Assembly (NCBI GenBank): GCA_963693305.1
Contig: OY855906.1
Span: 25,242,289-25,306,288, forward strand
Direction: 5' to 3'
Source: Meandrina meandrites
Taxonomy: Eukaryota > Cnidaria > Anthozoa > Scleractinia > Meandrinidae
DNA: 64,000 nucleotides
The notes beneath the pieces are model-generated. The model did not search any database. It saw nothing but the letters and a program-made list of their open reading frames with translations, and was not told the origin of the DNA. A program made the position numbers and the translations under genes. Shown here one piece after another: positions 1 through 10,928 of this stretch. How positions within the stretch are numbered: the first letter of the stretch is position 1; each line of letters starts with the position of its first letter.

Positions 1-261
1 CTTCGTCGTGTTTTATCTTTTACTTTTGCTGGCTCACGATCAGGGGTCAGCCTATCCAAGAGGAACGTCAGCAAGAAATACTGCTCAGGGAACGACATTT
101 ATCCTTTGTAGGCTCCCGTGAGAAACCAAAATGTCATCAGTGCAAATTTGCCGACTGAATCCGACTTGACCCGAATCTAATTTCGCGACACCGAGTAGAA
201 AAATCTCTGCGGACGGATAACAAAGGCTTCATTGTGTAAAACAATCCTAACCATAACAATA
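1..261. other. No gene recognised
   Basis: Unannotated sequence at the window edge. Short frames only; nothing recognisable on either strand. Confidence 0.4.
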
Positions 262-1134
262 CGCAGCTGACTTAAAATGATTTTATCTCGACGTACTGAT
301 AAACATTTCTCGATGATCACCAATTCTACTGGCAAGAAGCATGCCATCGCCTCAGTCTTCAGTTGCATGTGATGTCGAAATACTTGCTACGGCAAACACA
401 AAACGAAAAAATCTCGCGTTAAGTCTGCTGATAGGATTGAGAAAGAAACGCACGAACTTCTTGAAGCGTGGGCCCCCAAATTCAGTAAGCTGTGGGGAGT
501 TTCACAAAGAAAAAAATAAAAATGTGGAACGATATCTGTTCTTCGTAAAAAGAAAGGTGTCCAGAAAGCCAGAGAATGCTACAGCAGGTGAAGAAACGGC
601 AGCAGAATCTAGAGTACGAGTTCAAGCAGTTCAGGCAGCGAATGGAGAAGATGGAATTCAGAAAATTAAAGAAGGCTTCCCCTATTTCAACATCCTGAGT
701 AAAGAAAGGCGAGAAAGTACGACTCCAGACTGGCATGCAGAGTTCTTTTATTGAAATGTGTGAAAAGAGTATGGAACAGGACTACGCAAGATTTGAACGA
801 TCAGCTGAAATGTTCCGTGACGCCCAGAGCAGGCAAATGGAACAAACAAACGCCATAGTTGACATTTTTAAAGATTTAGCATCAAAATAATTGTCTTTAT
901 CTAATCGTTTATCTTCTGTTATTGAAACGATACATACAATTGTTGTGCAAAACTCACGTAGCAATCATAGTCTTTTTTAGGATGCTCGTTTTTTGTCCAA
1001 CCTTTTTCAACGCAATTCTCCAATGAACTTTCAACATGCCAAATGCTCGTTCCACTACAGATCGTAGCGCACCGAACTTTCCCCATCGCATATTCTCGTG
1101 TCGTCATGACAACGTCATGACGACACGAGACAAA
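262..1134 (+). pseudogene. PIF/Harbinger-like transposon relic carrying a broken Myb/SANT-type ORF1 (copy 1)
   Basis: Closely matches 20052..21522 but lacks an internal block of about 0.6 kb that copy 2 keeps (roughly 20880-21470). The coding sequence is split over frames. One frame from position 341 gives a Lys-rich stretch (KRKNLALSLL). Another resumes near 756 with MCEKSMEQDYARFERSAEM and ends DIFKDLASK before a stop. That alternation, and the Gln/Lys-rich coiled tail, resemble the Myb/SANT-like DNA-binding companion protein of PIF/Harbinger transposons; the family call is by resemblance only. Both copies end with a 17-bp inverted repeat (TCTCGTGTCGTCATGAC, AAC, then its complement) at about 1091-1128. 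The frames are broken, so a functional product is unlikely. Confidence 0.5.
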
Positions 1135-1890
1135 AACCATGAACCGACGCAACGAAAATGTTTTATAGTCCGTTTAAAGCTGTAAAAGTCATAAGAAAGG
1201 GAAGGGAAAAGGCAAACGGTAAACAGAGGAAAGTGTATTCAACGATTTAAAGTTGCTTTTACGAGGAAATTAGCAAACTGTGGCCGGAGTCATTCATCGC
1301 GAAAGCAAAGAACTGAAGGGAAAGTTTGCAACTTAACAAACCTTATAGACTGCCGAAATTATTTAAAATAAACAAAAAAAATGAAGGTTAGTTTCAGAAA
1401 CTCTGCTTCGAAAATTTCATTTCGAACTTATTTGCCACGTAATTTTTCGTTTTCGCCGAATCTCACTTTACAGAAAGCACTGAAATTGCATAAAACTAGA
1501 ATCAATTTAAGCGCGTTCAAGTACACAGCGTGAGTTTCTACCATCAAGATAATCCATCGCGATCAATTTGAGGTAGATTTGTTCTTTCAAGTAACGTTTT
1601 CGGGTAAATGTTGAATGAAAACATATCAATGCATAATTTTATTCCAGCCCAGTGAAAGCGTAACTGTTTATTGTGTTCCTTGTCATATGATTGTTTCTGC
1701 GTTTTGTTTTATTTTCCTCTTGCTATACGCTTAGTTCTTTCGCTCCAACTGCGGTGGGCGGAAAAAACGAGAAACTGACGTTAATTATTCGTCTTACGCG
1801 TAGTCGAGCGTAGTGCTGCCTTGTCGGGGAGCGGGAGTTTTTACCGGTACAATAGAACGTAGGTTTTTTTGACCTTTTTGACCAATCAGA
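1135..1890. other. No gene recognised
   Basis: AT-rich sequence with frequent stops in all frames. No domain, repeat boundary or RNA gene is recognised. Confidence 0.4.
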
Positions 1891-2275
1891 GTCCACCCTT
1901 ATGGGATCACTAACTTATCGTGGTAGGGTGGTTTGCGTGTCCCAATAACCCAGAGAGCTATGCCGGCTGGAGTCTTGTAGTCCTGGTAGGGCCATCCATG
2001 CCGGACAGGTCGAAGGGTATGGTCCTGACAAAAAAGTGATCCCCTGGCCCTGCAGGTTAGGGGGTATGGCACAGGGCCAACAACCCTGTCCTGTATAAAA
2101 TATTCTGTTACGGAAACAGCAGTAGAGAATACAACCACAACTGTGTGCCGTGGCCTTTCAGAGTTACCTTAATTGAGGGGCTTAAAACAAAGCTGGAACA
2201 AGATACAACAGCTGGCCAAAGACAGACAGGCTGCCCTACGTGCCAGCGGGCACAATGGGCATTGAGTGAGTGACC
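1891..2275. repeat. Dispersed repeat, probably untranslated part of a retroelement
   Basis: GC-richer segment bounded on both sides by the phrase ACCAATCAGAGT (about 1881-1893 and 2273-2285), which could mark a duplicated target or a repeated flank. It contains a GGGTATGG phrase twice and CCTGTCCTGTATAAAA. The base composition contrasts with the surroundings. No intact frame is seen. Assignment to a retroelement is a guess from composition and the flanking repeat. Confidence 0.35.
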
Positions 2276-3149
2276 AATCAGAGTGCGCGTAGTATCTGAG
2301 GTTAGTTCATAAAGCTCGATAAATTGAAAGAAACGTTTTTATTTACACTTTCATCGAGTAAGCAGGTTTAATTCTTGGCATAACTGTAACAATTTTAAAA
2401 TGGAACGATCTAACTATACCGTGGAAGGATCTAACAATATTTTAGAACGAGCTGACTTTTGGTGGAACGCATTAACTTTTCTTGGGGACGAAGTGACTTG
2501 GAACGACCTAACCATGGCCGGAACGAAATGACCGCAATTCCTTCACCCTCTTAACGGGATTACTTGGCTTCGGCTCATGATGAGCTATTTCGAGAAAAGG
2601 TTGTCAGAAAAAAGGCTAACAAGTTATGAAAAGTGCACGCGAAAAGGTAGTATGGGTAGCAGTGTTGATGTTATGCAAGTGTTGAATACTAATGAGATAC
2701 ATCGACATAATAACGCGAATTTGCACGTTTTCTCTTTCTTCAGACATTTTCCTAACTCAAAGACACGCGACGGTAAAAGTAAAGCTACAGATAAAAGCCT
2801 CCTGAGAGGAAAAAGAAATTGTCCAGGTGCAATACAAGCTTGTACATTATACTTCCCCTAGGCCAATATGTAAAATTCCGGTGAATACCCAGACTTGTCG
2901 GTCTTATCGCGTGAACTTTGGTGCATTTTTCCGACAACTTTTCTAGAAGTGACTGTATGTTATTTGTCTGTGGCCTCGGGTAGCATTTTCAAGACCTCGG
3001 TAACAGTTTTTCACTATACGGACCGACTCAAAGCCAGTTAACCTTTCTACGTTTTTTCCTACTTTACTGTTTGTGGGTAAACGATGCTAAAATGTTGCAC
3101 AGTTCCAACATTTGGGTAAAATAAGCCAGTCAATATCTACTTCAGCCAT
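2276..3149. other. No gene recognised
   Basis: A run at about 2390-2535 repeats the theme GGAACGA(T/C)CTAAC four or five times with variation (degenerate tandem repeat). Otherwise nothing is recognised; the 94-residue frame at 2577 has no familiar feature. Confidence 0.35.
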
Positions 3150-3785
3150 TCCTCATCTTACTCCCCCTTACTGAACTATTAATAATGAGGACACTTTGTG
3201 ATGCTTATCAACAAGAACGTACGGAAGTCGTCAAATGCTCTCCAAACTCCCTGACGTCCGTTTGACATTGTTGGGGAAAGATCTTATACTGGCAAAAGTT
3301 GTTAAAGACCTTGGTGTTACATTTGATCCGAACCTTACTTTTTCTGATCGCATCCTTAAAATTGTTTCGTCTTGTATGCCCAGCCTGGCCCGGATCAATC
3401 GTGTTAAACATATGTTTGATAGAAATACTCTAATTACAATAATTAACACCCTCGTATTCAACAAACTGTTTTCTTGTTCATCTGTTTTCTTGTTCATGGT
3501 CGAATGCAGCAGCCACACAGCTGCTCAAGCTGTAAGCTGTACAAAACTTTGCTGCCCGGATTATCAGCAATACAAGGAAGTTCGATCACGTGTCCCCAAT
3601 CTTAAAAGACTTACGCAGGCTCCCAGGTGAATCACAACTTTACTATCGCGATGCCGCACTCGCATTAAAATGCATGACTTATCTTATCCCCCCCCTAACT
3701 GAACTATGAATAATGATGACACTTTGTCGCGCCTATCAACAAGAACGTACGGAAGTCGTCAAATGCTCTCCAAACTCCCTGACGA
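3150..3785 (+). pseudogene. LINE (CR1/Jockey-like) reverse transcriptase C-terminal fragment between direct repeats
   Basis: The frame at 3235-3630 includes VVKDLGVTFDPNLTFSD and ARINRVKHMFDRNTL, the thumb and post-RT region typical of non-LTR retrotransposons that decay in animal genomes. The frame shifts after the second motif, and LINE-like sequence continues in other frames to about 3680. The fragment is bracketed by imperfect direct repeats of about 110 bp (3150-3252 and 3672-3785) sharing CAACAAGAACGTACGGAAGT. It lacks the catalytic RT core and endonuclease, so it is a dead 3' fragment. Confidence 0.6.
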
Positions 3786-3811
3786 CTCCGTCCCTTGTCT
3801 TTCCTCCCTTT

Positions 3812-4746
3812 TTAAGCGATGACGTCATTTTATGACGTCATCGGTTAATGCTGTAGAGCGGAAAAGCGATGGAATTTATGGAATTTTTGGTGTGATAATT
3901 ACTCCCTGAATTGAACCGAAGAGTAATGGGAACTAGGTGCATTGTTTGTATTCTTTTTGAGATCCGCCATCTTGTTTTTTGGCAAAGGAAGATATTTTTT
4001 TGCAGCTTGTATCATCACCGATCGGCAAACCTTATTTCATTTGTAGCTGTTAAATTGAGATTTCGAGTCTGGAGTGAGTGTTGCACTTTATCAGTTATCG
4101 AATAAATTTGGCATAAAGTTAAGAAGTGATGTCTGTCGTGACTGCAGACGAAGTAACCGATTATTAGCAGTTTTGAAACATCTGTTGAAAAGGTGAGCCA
4201 TCGTAAACTTTTTTTTAAGCGATGACGATGACGTGATCGATTAATCTCGCCGTGCGAGTGGACAGGATCTGTTGTTGTCTGTTGTCTGTTGCCTGTTGCC
4301 TGTTGTGATTAACCGATCTGTAGAACCGAATACTGGGAAAAGAAATCAAGTCAACTCAACAAGAAATCGTCGCATAGAACTCAAAGCAAAATACTCCTGG
4401 GTCGTTAGAAAGGACTAATATAAAGCATAAACGAAAGAAACAAATTATATTTGATGCGTTCTATAAGATTTAGTAAACAGAAATCTCTCCATTCTTTAAA
4501 ACAAAAGGTGTAAACAATTTTAGACAGCGTTTGACCTTGCATCGTATATCGTATATCGTATATCGTATGTCACGCCAAGATAACGCAATTTTTGTTGAAC
4601 AATCATTCAGCACAGAAGTTGTCAGTTACTTTTATTTACCCTAATGTTTTGACAAATGTCCTGAAAATTATCAAAGACCCCTTGTGAAACGTCATCGCTT
4701 CTGCATGCATCGCGTGCCGTTTATTTCAAAGCGTGGAGAAGTAAGT
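3812..4746. repeat. 0.93-kb dispersed repeat, copy 1
   Basis: Nearly identical to 53588..54499 over its whole length, in the same orientation. It begins TTAAGCGATGACGTCATTTT with two TGACGTCA palindromes seven bases apart. It contains a (GTATATC)n microsatellite of four units at about 4545, against three in the other copy. No coding capacity. Probably a non-autonomous mobile element; clear terminal inverted repeats are not visible. Confidence 0.6.
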
Positions 4747-4839
4747 GGTCGCGTGACTCGAAATTCCCACCTTCTGAATATACAGTGTCTTAAGGGGGCC
4801 AAAGGACAAAGGAGTTTCGTTATGGAATAATTTTTAACT

Positions 4840-5036
4840 TCTTATTAGTATTTGCTGACTTACTGTAATTTTTATCGTGTTTTATTGCAATTTTTTTCGG
4901 TTTTTATAGTAATTTATATAGTGATCATTTTATATTTGTATTTTATTGTAATGTAATTTTTCATAATTTTAGGCCATTAACACCGAAAAGCCCTCTGGGG
5001 AGTGTTAATAAAATTTGTATTGTATTGTATTGTAAC
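4840..5036 (+). repeat. Probable LINE 3' end with TGTAT tail
   Basis: AT-rich tract ending AGTGTTAATAAAATTTG followed by three TGTAT units. Short tandem repeats at the 3' end are typical of CR1/L2-like LINE tails. No coding remnant is seen upstream. Confidence 0.4.
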
Positions 5037-5590
5037 GTATATCTCATTAGTGTTCAATCCTGGACATATCTGCGTAGTCAAACTCCAGATGAATTAAGGG
5101 GATCATTTCAGGCTGTCCTGTTGATTAATAACCGCGTGGTGTAAGGGAAATTAGATAGTCGTATTTACTGTTATTATAGAGATTTCATTTAGTCGGCGTG
5201 ATGCATTTGTTATTACTCCTTATTAGTGGACCGGAGGAACTTAACCCAAAAGGGGCGCCTTTTTAAGGCTGGAGGCGCATTTAGGTGCAAGGATTCCACG
5301 TGTTGAATTATAGAAAGGGATAGAAAAAGCTGTCGTTAAGTATTAAATAGGGCCTTCCGAATATCTTGACGGTCACACCGAAGGGTTGATTTATCTTAGT
5401 ACTTAACAAATGGATGTGGTATTCCTACTGCAGGTATGTGAAAAGGTTACCATTTTTCATCGAAGTATATAAAAGGTTTACTTTTTGTTAAAAAAGGTAC
5501 ATAAAGGGGTAACGTTTTGGACCTTGGAGCGGAGCTACCCTGTATAAAAGAAATATCCCGCACCCACCAGGGGCTTCCAGTTCGTCACTT
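5037..5590. other. No gene recognised
   Basis: No coding or repeat feature recognised. The phrases AAAAGGTTACCATTTTT, AAAAGGTTTACTTTTTG and AAAGGGGTAACGTTTTG at about 5440-5515 suggest a small degenerate tandem repeat. Confidence 0.3.
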
Positions 5591-5619
5591 ATTTCAACAT
5601 CTGCGTTGTTTATTTTCAA

Positions 5620-5665
5620 ATGAATGAATGAATGAATGAATGAATGAATGAATGAATGAATGAAT
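5620..5665. repeat. (TGAA)n microsatellite
   Basis: About eleven uninterrupted TGAA units, with degenerate units continuing to about 5720. It lies directly against the broken receptor copy and may have helped truncate it. Confidence 0.9.
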
Positions 5666-5699
5666 TAGCAAGTTAGTGAGCGAGTGAGTGAATAAATGA

Positions 5700-5950
5700 A
5701 TGATGAATGAATAATGAATTTTAACATCTGTTATAAAATCACAGACTGCTTTACTAAAGAATGTGTAATAGGAGGAAGTGCGAAGACAACGTCGTCTGCA
5801 ATACAGGACGAATACGACTCTATTGGTCCAAGATATGACTATAGCAAAGGACAAAAAACTACGGAAGACCAGGGAATTAGCCCCTTCGTCTTACTCAGCT
5901 GCGAAAACTCGGCAGAAAAACCAGGAGATTTCTTTGAAACTCAACAAAAC
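5700..5950 (-). pseudogene. Degraded class A GPCR fragment (TM1-TM2)
   Basis: On the minus strand, VISWTNRVVFVLYCRR and LRTSSYYTFFSKAVCD match the TM1, intracellular loop 1 and TM2 start of the intact receptor at 8213..9325 (VITLTNGLVFVLFCRR and LRTSSNYPLLSLAVCD). Similarity extends upstream of the TM1 part in the same strand direction but passes a stop. After TM2 the frame runs into the TGAA microsatellite. The rest of the receptor (TM3-TM7) is missing, so this is a truncated duplicate about 2.5 kb from its presumed source, in the same orientation. Confidence 0.75.
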
Positions 5951-6293
5951 GTTTTTATTGCAGAGTAAGTCTTACTTCCTTGCTTGCTTACTTACCTACT
6001 TAAGTAGTTACAATTTAGTTTAACTTTTGGTCGTTTACGTTGCGGAATGAATAGCAAGAACGGAAAGCTATCAAATGTAATCCCTAAATTAATTTCTGTA
6101 TTGTAACTGTATTGTAAGTTATTATACAAATGTTGTTATTCAATGCCTTTAGTCAACTGATGTGCAAAATCTCGGACATTGTTTGGTTCTGAGGTATAAG
6201 GTGAGGCTTTTCTTCCCTCATGACATCATTGTAGTGACATGTTAAAACTGCCAGAGGCTAATGCCACTACCTATGATCTGAAATCATGGAGGT

Positions 6294-6662
6294 TTAAAGG
6301 GACACTGTCGCCAATTTTTAGGATAACGTTGAAAAACCAAAAGACATTCTAATCACAGGAGACCCAAAAATACTGTTTCAGTTTCGCTTAAAACTACCCA
6401 ACCAGTTCTCTGAGACTATGATTATGTGTGTTTAGCTGCGGATCGCCAGGATGCGATCGAAGAGCTGCAACTTGAAAATATCGGTCTGATTTTTTTCAAG
6501 TTTTCCCTTTGTTTCGTGAAAAGTTCTTCCTTTGAGAAAATCAATAGATTTCCTTTTCTTGACTTTCTGGGAGTATTCTGTGTACGTGTAAAAGCATTTT
6601 ATTTCATCTTTAGCACATTTTCACCCCAAAACGTAAAAATCCCCCTGACAGTGCCCCTTTAA
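6294..6662. mobile_element. TTAA-flanked T2/Kolobok-like MITE
   Basis: Left terminus TTAAAGGGACACTGTC and right terminus the complement of TTAAAGGGGCACTGTC, one mismatch apart. TTAA target duplications with TTAAAGG termini are the mark of T2-type MITEs related to Kolobok transposons (family knowledge). Related to the element at 47069..47458. The 78-residue frame inside has no recognisable feature. Confidence 0.75.
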
Positions 6663-8212
6663 GTCACCAAAACTCTGGAACTCTATATTTGACTCATTCA
6701 GAACCTTTATAGAACTTCAAGGCTTTCAAAAATACCGTTTCAAAACTATATTTCAGGTCTACTACATGTATAATTACTAGCTAAACAGCCAAGTGTTAGA
6801 ATCAAATATTGTAGTTTTTATCTCAAAGCGAAATTTATTGCAACTTCGAGGCATGCATAAAAAGAGAACATTTTAATATTTGAATTATTTTTCATGATGT
6901 TGTTAGTAATTCTATTTTATTTATTTTGTTTAGGCATTGAAATTTTAAGTCTGGTCTGTAACAACTCACCATTACAGCTAAGAGTAACAACTCACTATAA
7001 CAGCCAAGAGTATTTGCTCAATTAAGAGGGACGTTCAGAAAAAAACCCGAGAGAAATCTTGATTTCGTGACAGAAGTTTAAAAATCGATTCCTTTGATCA
7101 TCTGTCCATTTATTACTTTTAGGTAGAAAAAAAAAACCTAGTGTAGTTTGTTTTCGTCAAAAGCCATTTTATTTTGAGAAAAAGAAAAGAAAATCGGTTT
7201 GCGCGGCTGAGCTCGCAAATAATATATATGCTATTATAAACATCTCTTCGCGTTCGCTTACAAAACCAGTCAGAGAAGTTTGGACACTTCCTATCAGCTG
7301 AAAAACTCCTTATCTTTCACTAGAAAATAATTACAGTGCTTAGGCGAGACTCGCTCGGCAAACTGAAATAATTCAAAACTGTGGAACAGTTGAATTTGAA
7401 AGTAATTTTCAACGGCGTCATTCATGATGTGGTATAACTCTAAAATTTCTCAATCCTCGTTTAAACGCACATACAGATATTTTTCTAAAACATACCAGTA
7501 AATTAGCTTGGGTTGTTGAAAGGAGCCTCTTTATCAATGCATCGAAGTTACGTGAAACAAACGTGAAACCGCAACAAAATGACTTGTCTAACGGCTAAAC
7601 ATTTCTTAGTTCTGAAATGCTGCAAAGCAATTGTGAGGCGAAATATTCCTTATCTCAAACTTTCGTTAAAAAGAAAGTTCTGCAACGGAATAACAGTTAA
7701 GATGAAAGGAAATCGAATATTTGGGGTTGAAATATATTTTTTTGTGCGTTTTGTAATCGTTTACATAGTTCACGGGCCCTACTATGAAAATTTGCTGAAC
7801 TTTGATGTCATTCTAGAGAGATATCTAACAATTACCCAAGCAAATTCTCAGGTATGTTTTTGTTTGTTAAACGAGGATTGAGGAAATTTGGATTCATACC
7901 TCATATTAAATAATGCTGTTAAGTTGTACTGATAACAATGGGCTGCTCCTTCTTTTCGTGTAAATCGCGTTTTTAAACAAGAAAGCGCACTATAAGAGGG
8001 TGCTTTCAAAGTAAGACGAGAGTTCACTTGACAATCAACATCGAATGGGAAACGAGCTGAAATTAGTGACGAATTAAAATCGCTGGTTTTCTTTGCAGAA
8101 TACACTTCTGAAAATCTTCAAGCCTTTTTCCTCCGCGTGCAAGAAGTATATGCAAATTAAATGATGTGGAAGGTGGGAGGACTCCAGGTCCTTTTGTGGT
8201 GCGCCTTCCTGT
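6663..8212. other. No gene recognised
   Basis: AT-rich, intron-like or intergenic. A 100-residue frame at 7579..7881 has no recognisable domain and is probably chance. This region lies 3' of the minus-strand receptor gene. Confidence 0.4.
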
Positions 8213-9325
8213 TTAAACGGAAGATATATAAACTACATGCTCGCTATGGCGACTTAAACTTGGTTCTATTGCATTCTCAGGGAGCGTTATGGATGATTTC
8301 GTACTGCTGCAAGTAAACCTTAGACTTCGCCAACGTTGACGTCTTTGGTTCGATCTGTTCTCTAATGGGAACCTAGGGTCTCTTTTAACATTCAGAGTTC
8401 GCAAAGCGAGCCAGAAGTCGCGTTTAAAAAACGTGTAGATTAAGGGGTTGAAAACGGATGTCATATATCTTATAATGATAAATACTTCCAGGGCAGCGTT
8501 GTCAGTCGACGATGACGTGTTTGACTGTAGGTGATGTTTGACGTAAATTACTAGCATAACGATAAAGTATGGCAACCAACAAATTGCAAATGTCACTGCC
8601 ATGATTGCAAACACAAAGACACATTTTCGATCATTGATACTTTTTTGTTGTAGTCGTGATTTATCTGTGTGGACTGGGATTGGTCGTTTCCTCTTGGCGA
8701 TTACTCTGAGCATCATTTTGAATGCGTAAATCATAAATGCATATGGCACGAAAAATACAAAGACAAGGCCAGCTGTTGCATGGGTGATGTACCAAAAATA
8801 GCGGGAATTGCTTTCATTCCAAACGATAGGAATGACAGCATATATCGCTGACATGATCCAAATCCCAGTCAAAATTTTGAACATCATTTTCTTTGTTACT
8901 AGGTAGTGTTTGAGTGGTCTGATGATCGCAAAGTATTTTTCCGCAATTATGGCAAATATGTGATACGCGGCTGACACGGCCATTAGTGTGTGTAGGGCAT
9001 ACATCCAAAACGCAAAGTGCTGCTCGAAGGAAAAAATAATGAAGTATGGAATGTTAACAACTCCTGTAAAAAGATCGCAAACCGCTAAACTAAGCAATGG
9101 ATAGTTGGAGGAAGTACGAAGCCAAGGTCGTCTGCAAAACAGGACGAATACGAGTCCATTGGTCAAAGTTATGACTAAAGCAATGGGTAGAAGCTTGCTC
9201 AACGACTTTACTCCAAAGTCAGGTTGCTGTGCTAAACTTGAATCTGAGCTGTTGTTGTTCATGTTTACTGCAGATTTAACCACGGGCAAAAAAATACCGA
9301 AATCTAAAGAAATAGAAACATTCAA
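8213..9325 (-). CDS. Class A (rhodopsin-type) G-protein-coupled receptor, single exon
   Basis: Seven-transmembrane receptor of 370 residues in one exon, as is common for cnidarian rhodopsin-class receptors. Visible landmarks in order: an N terminus with an NNSS glycosylation site; TM1 TNGLVFVLF; TM2 LAVCDL; EKYFAIIRP in place of the usual DRY box at the end of TM3; TM4 GIWIMS; a basic third loop (KRKRP); TM6 CWLPYF; TM7 NPLIYTFF; then a Ser/Arg-rich tail of about 70 residues. The conserved TM3 cysteine expected just before ALHTLMAVS is not apparent, so the usual TM3-ECL2 disulphide may be absent. The start at 9325 is the first Met; MNNNSS, 21 residues later, is an equally plausible start. Ligand unknown. 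A truncated copy lies at 5.7-5.95 kb. Confidence 0.9.
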   Translation of the reverse strand: MNVSISLDFGIFLPVVKSAVNMNNNSSDSSLAQQPDFGVKSLSKLLPIALVITLTNGLVFVLFCRRPWLRTSSNYPLLSLAVCDLFTGVVNIPYFIIFSFEQHFAFWMYALHTLMAVSAAYHIFAIIAEKYFAIIRPLKHYLVTKKMMFKILTGIWIMSAIYAVIPIVWNESNSRYFWYITHATAGLVFVFFVPYAFMIYAFKMMLRVIAKRKRPIPVHTDKSRLQQKSINDRKCVFVFAIMAVTFAICWLPYFIVMLVIYVKHHLQSNTSSSTDNAALEVFIIIRYMTSVFNPLIYTFFKRDFWLALRTLNVKRDPRFPLENRSNQRRQRWRSLRFTCSSTKSSITLPENAIEPSLSRHSEHVVYISSV

Positions 9326-10382
9326 CTGAGTTTATGTTAATACAAGCAGTCCCTTTGTTTTATTTATAAATGGATGGCAGGGCTACGAGTCTGGGATATT
9401 CGTTTATCTTATCAACATCATAGAAGAAACGAACATATCCAGCTTTGACCTTTTGTGATTACTGCACGTCAAATAATGTTGAGAGTCGTAAAGGATTATT
9501 CTTGTGATTCGTGATTAGCTGAATTTATTTCCCGTGAAATCGTGAATTAAAAAAAAATCGTTATCCAAGACCCTAGGGTTTTGCGTCACCCGTGAAGAAC
9601 TTGAATTAATAGTCGATATTCGTCATTTCACCACTCTATTCCATGTGATTTTGAGTTGCGAGATCTCCGGAAGAAACTTGACTATGACAATAAAGGAATG
9701 CAATTAGGCTTTTAAAGATTGTGATGGTGAAAGTAGCATATTATGCCAGTAGCACTGTCCACTAGATTCCATCCGAAAAGAAAACTTTCTATTCGTTGTC
9801 GATCGCAAAATTGCATCTCAGATACAGTTCCTGTCGGTTCGATAGATTCGTCGAATGGATAATGTAGCCTTGCCTATGAGAGGTACTAGGACCGACATGG
9901 CTTTTAATGGGGCTTCCGGTTTCCGTGCACCCCAGGCTCCCCAGGTTCAGTAAACTGCAAATCTTTACCAAAACATCGAACAACAAAGTGTGTTTTTCAA
10001 TGAGCCAAGCAAAAATGATCTAATAATTATCAAAATATGCGAATTATGCTAGCAGTGCTACTTTTTTTAAAATGGGAAAATTATGGTAGTTTTCATTATG
10101 CCAGTTTTCTATAAAAACCCATATGCAATTTGCAATATGCATTCCTTCTATTGCCTTTATTCGATTTTGCTTTCCACGAACAATACCGGTAGTTTCATTT
10201 CAGACGGCGGTGATAAACGGCTTCTTGTATTTTATCTCGTATACTTTTAATTTCTGTAATTATTTGTCTTCTATGTATAAAGAAATCGCTTACTTGCAGA
10301 CGTATGTTCTAAGCATCCCTCTGATCAAAGTTCAACCACGTTTACTTCAGGCAGTCGGGGATACCAGATTATCAAATGTAGC
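9326..10382. other. No gene recognised (upstream of GPCR)
   Basis: Presumed 5' flank of the minus-strand receptor. No promoter element can be named with confidence. The 65- and 91-residue frames show no known features. Confidence 0.35.
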
Positions 10383-10700
10383 TGTGTATGACCAATAAAT
10401 ATAAAGGTAAGGTAAAGTACGAGCCTAGGGGGCCATCAGGCCGGAGCTTATCCCGGTCTCCGTAGCATAAAGCGACTAGGAGTATTGCTACTCCCCCGTG
10501 GATGGGATGCCAGTCTATCGCAGGGTTACCCCCAGCAGTAAATTTGCCGGTACCCATTTATACACCTGGGTGGAGAGAGGCACTATGAGAGTAAAGTATC
10601 TTGCCCAAGAACACAACGTAGTGCCCCGGCCAGGGCTCGAACCCGGACCGCCCGATCCGGAGCCCAGCGCACAAACCATTAGGCCACCGCGCCTCCTATA
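10383..10700 (-). mobile_element. tRNA-derived SINE
   Basis: Reading the minus strand from about 10700: a tRNA-like head has an A-box-like TGGCCTAATGG and a perfect B-box core GGGTTCGAGCCC. It is followed by a tRNA-unrelated body containing CTGGGGGTAACCCTGCGATA and a segment rich in paired GC blocks, ending in a short GGTAA-type repeat at about 10408. The two boxes are spaced as in an internal RNA polymerase III promoter. The head does not form a clean tRNA cloverleaf, so it is a SINE, not a tRNA gene. Confidence 0.75.
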
Positions 10701-10928
10701 AACCAATAAATATGTTAGTATCAAAATATATATCCAAAACTTACGCAAGGGAACGATAAAGTCTTAATTGCATGCAACATGTAGCACGCGAGTAACTTAC
10801 CAACCTACTCACTTCAAGCTCAAAACGTTTGCCTAACGCACCTTAAAACTTAAAAACAGTAGTGTCCAATCAGGTCAATTTCGAGATACCTATAGAAAAC
10901 ATGTTTTTGAGTCTAATGAGCATGCGCA

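Noticed and set aside
10600..10700. Possible tRNA gene
   Set aside because: A and B box-like sequences are present, but no clean acceptor or anticodon stems, and the tRNA-like head runs into a SINE body.
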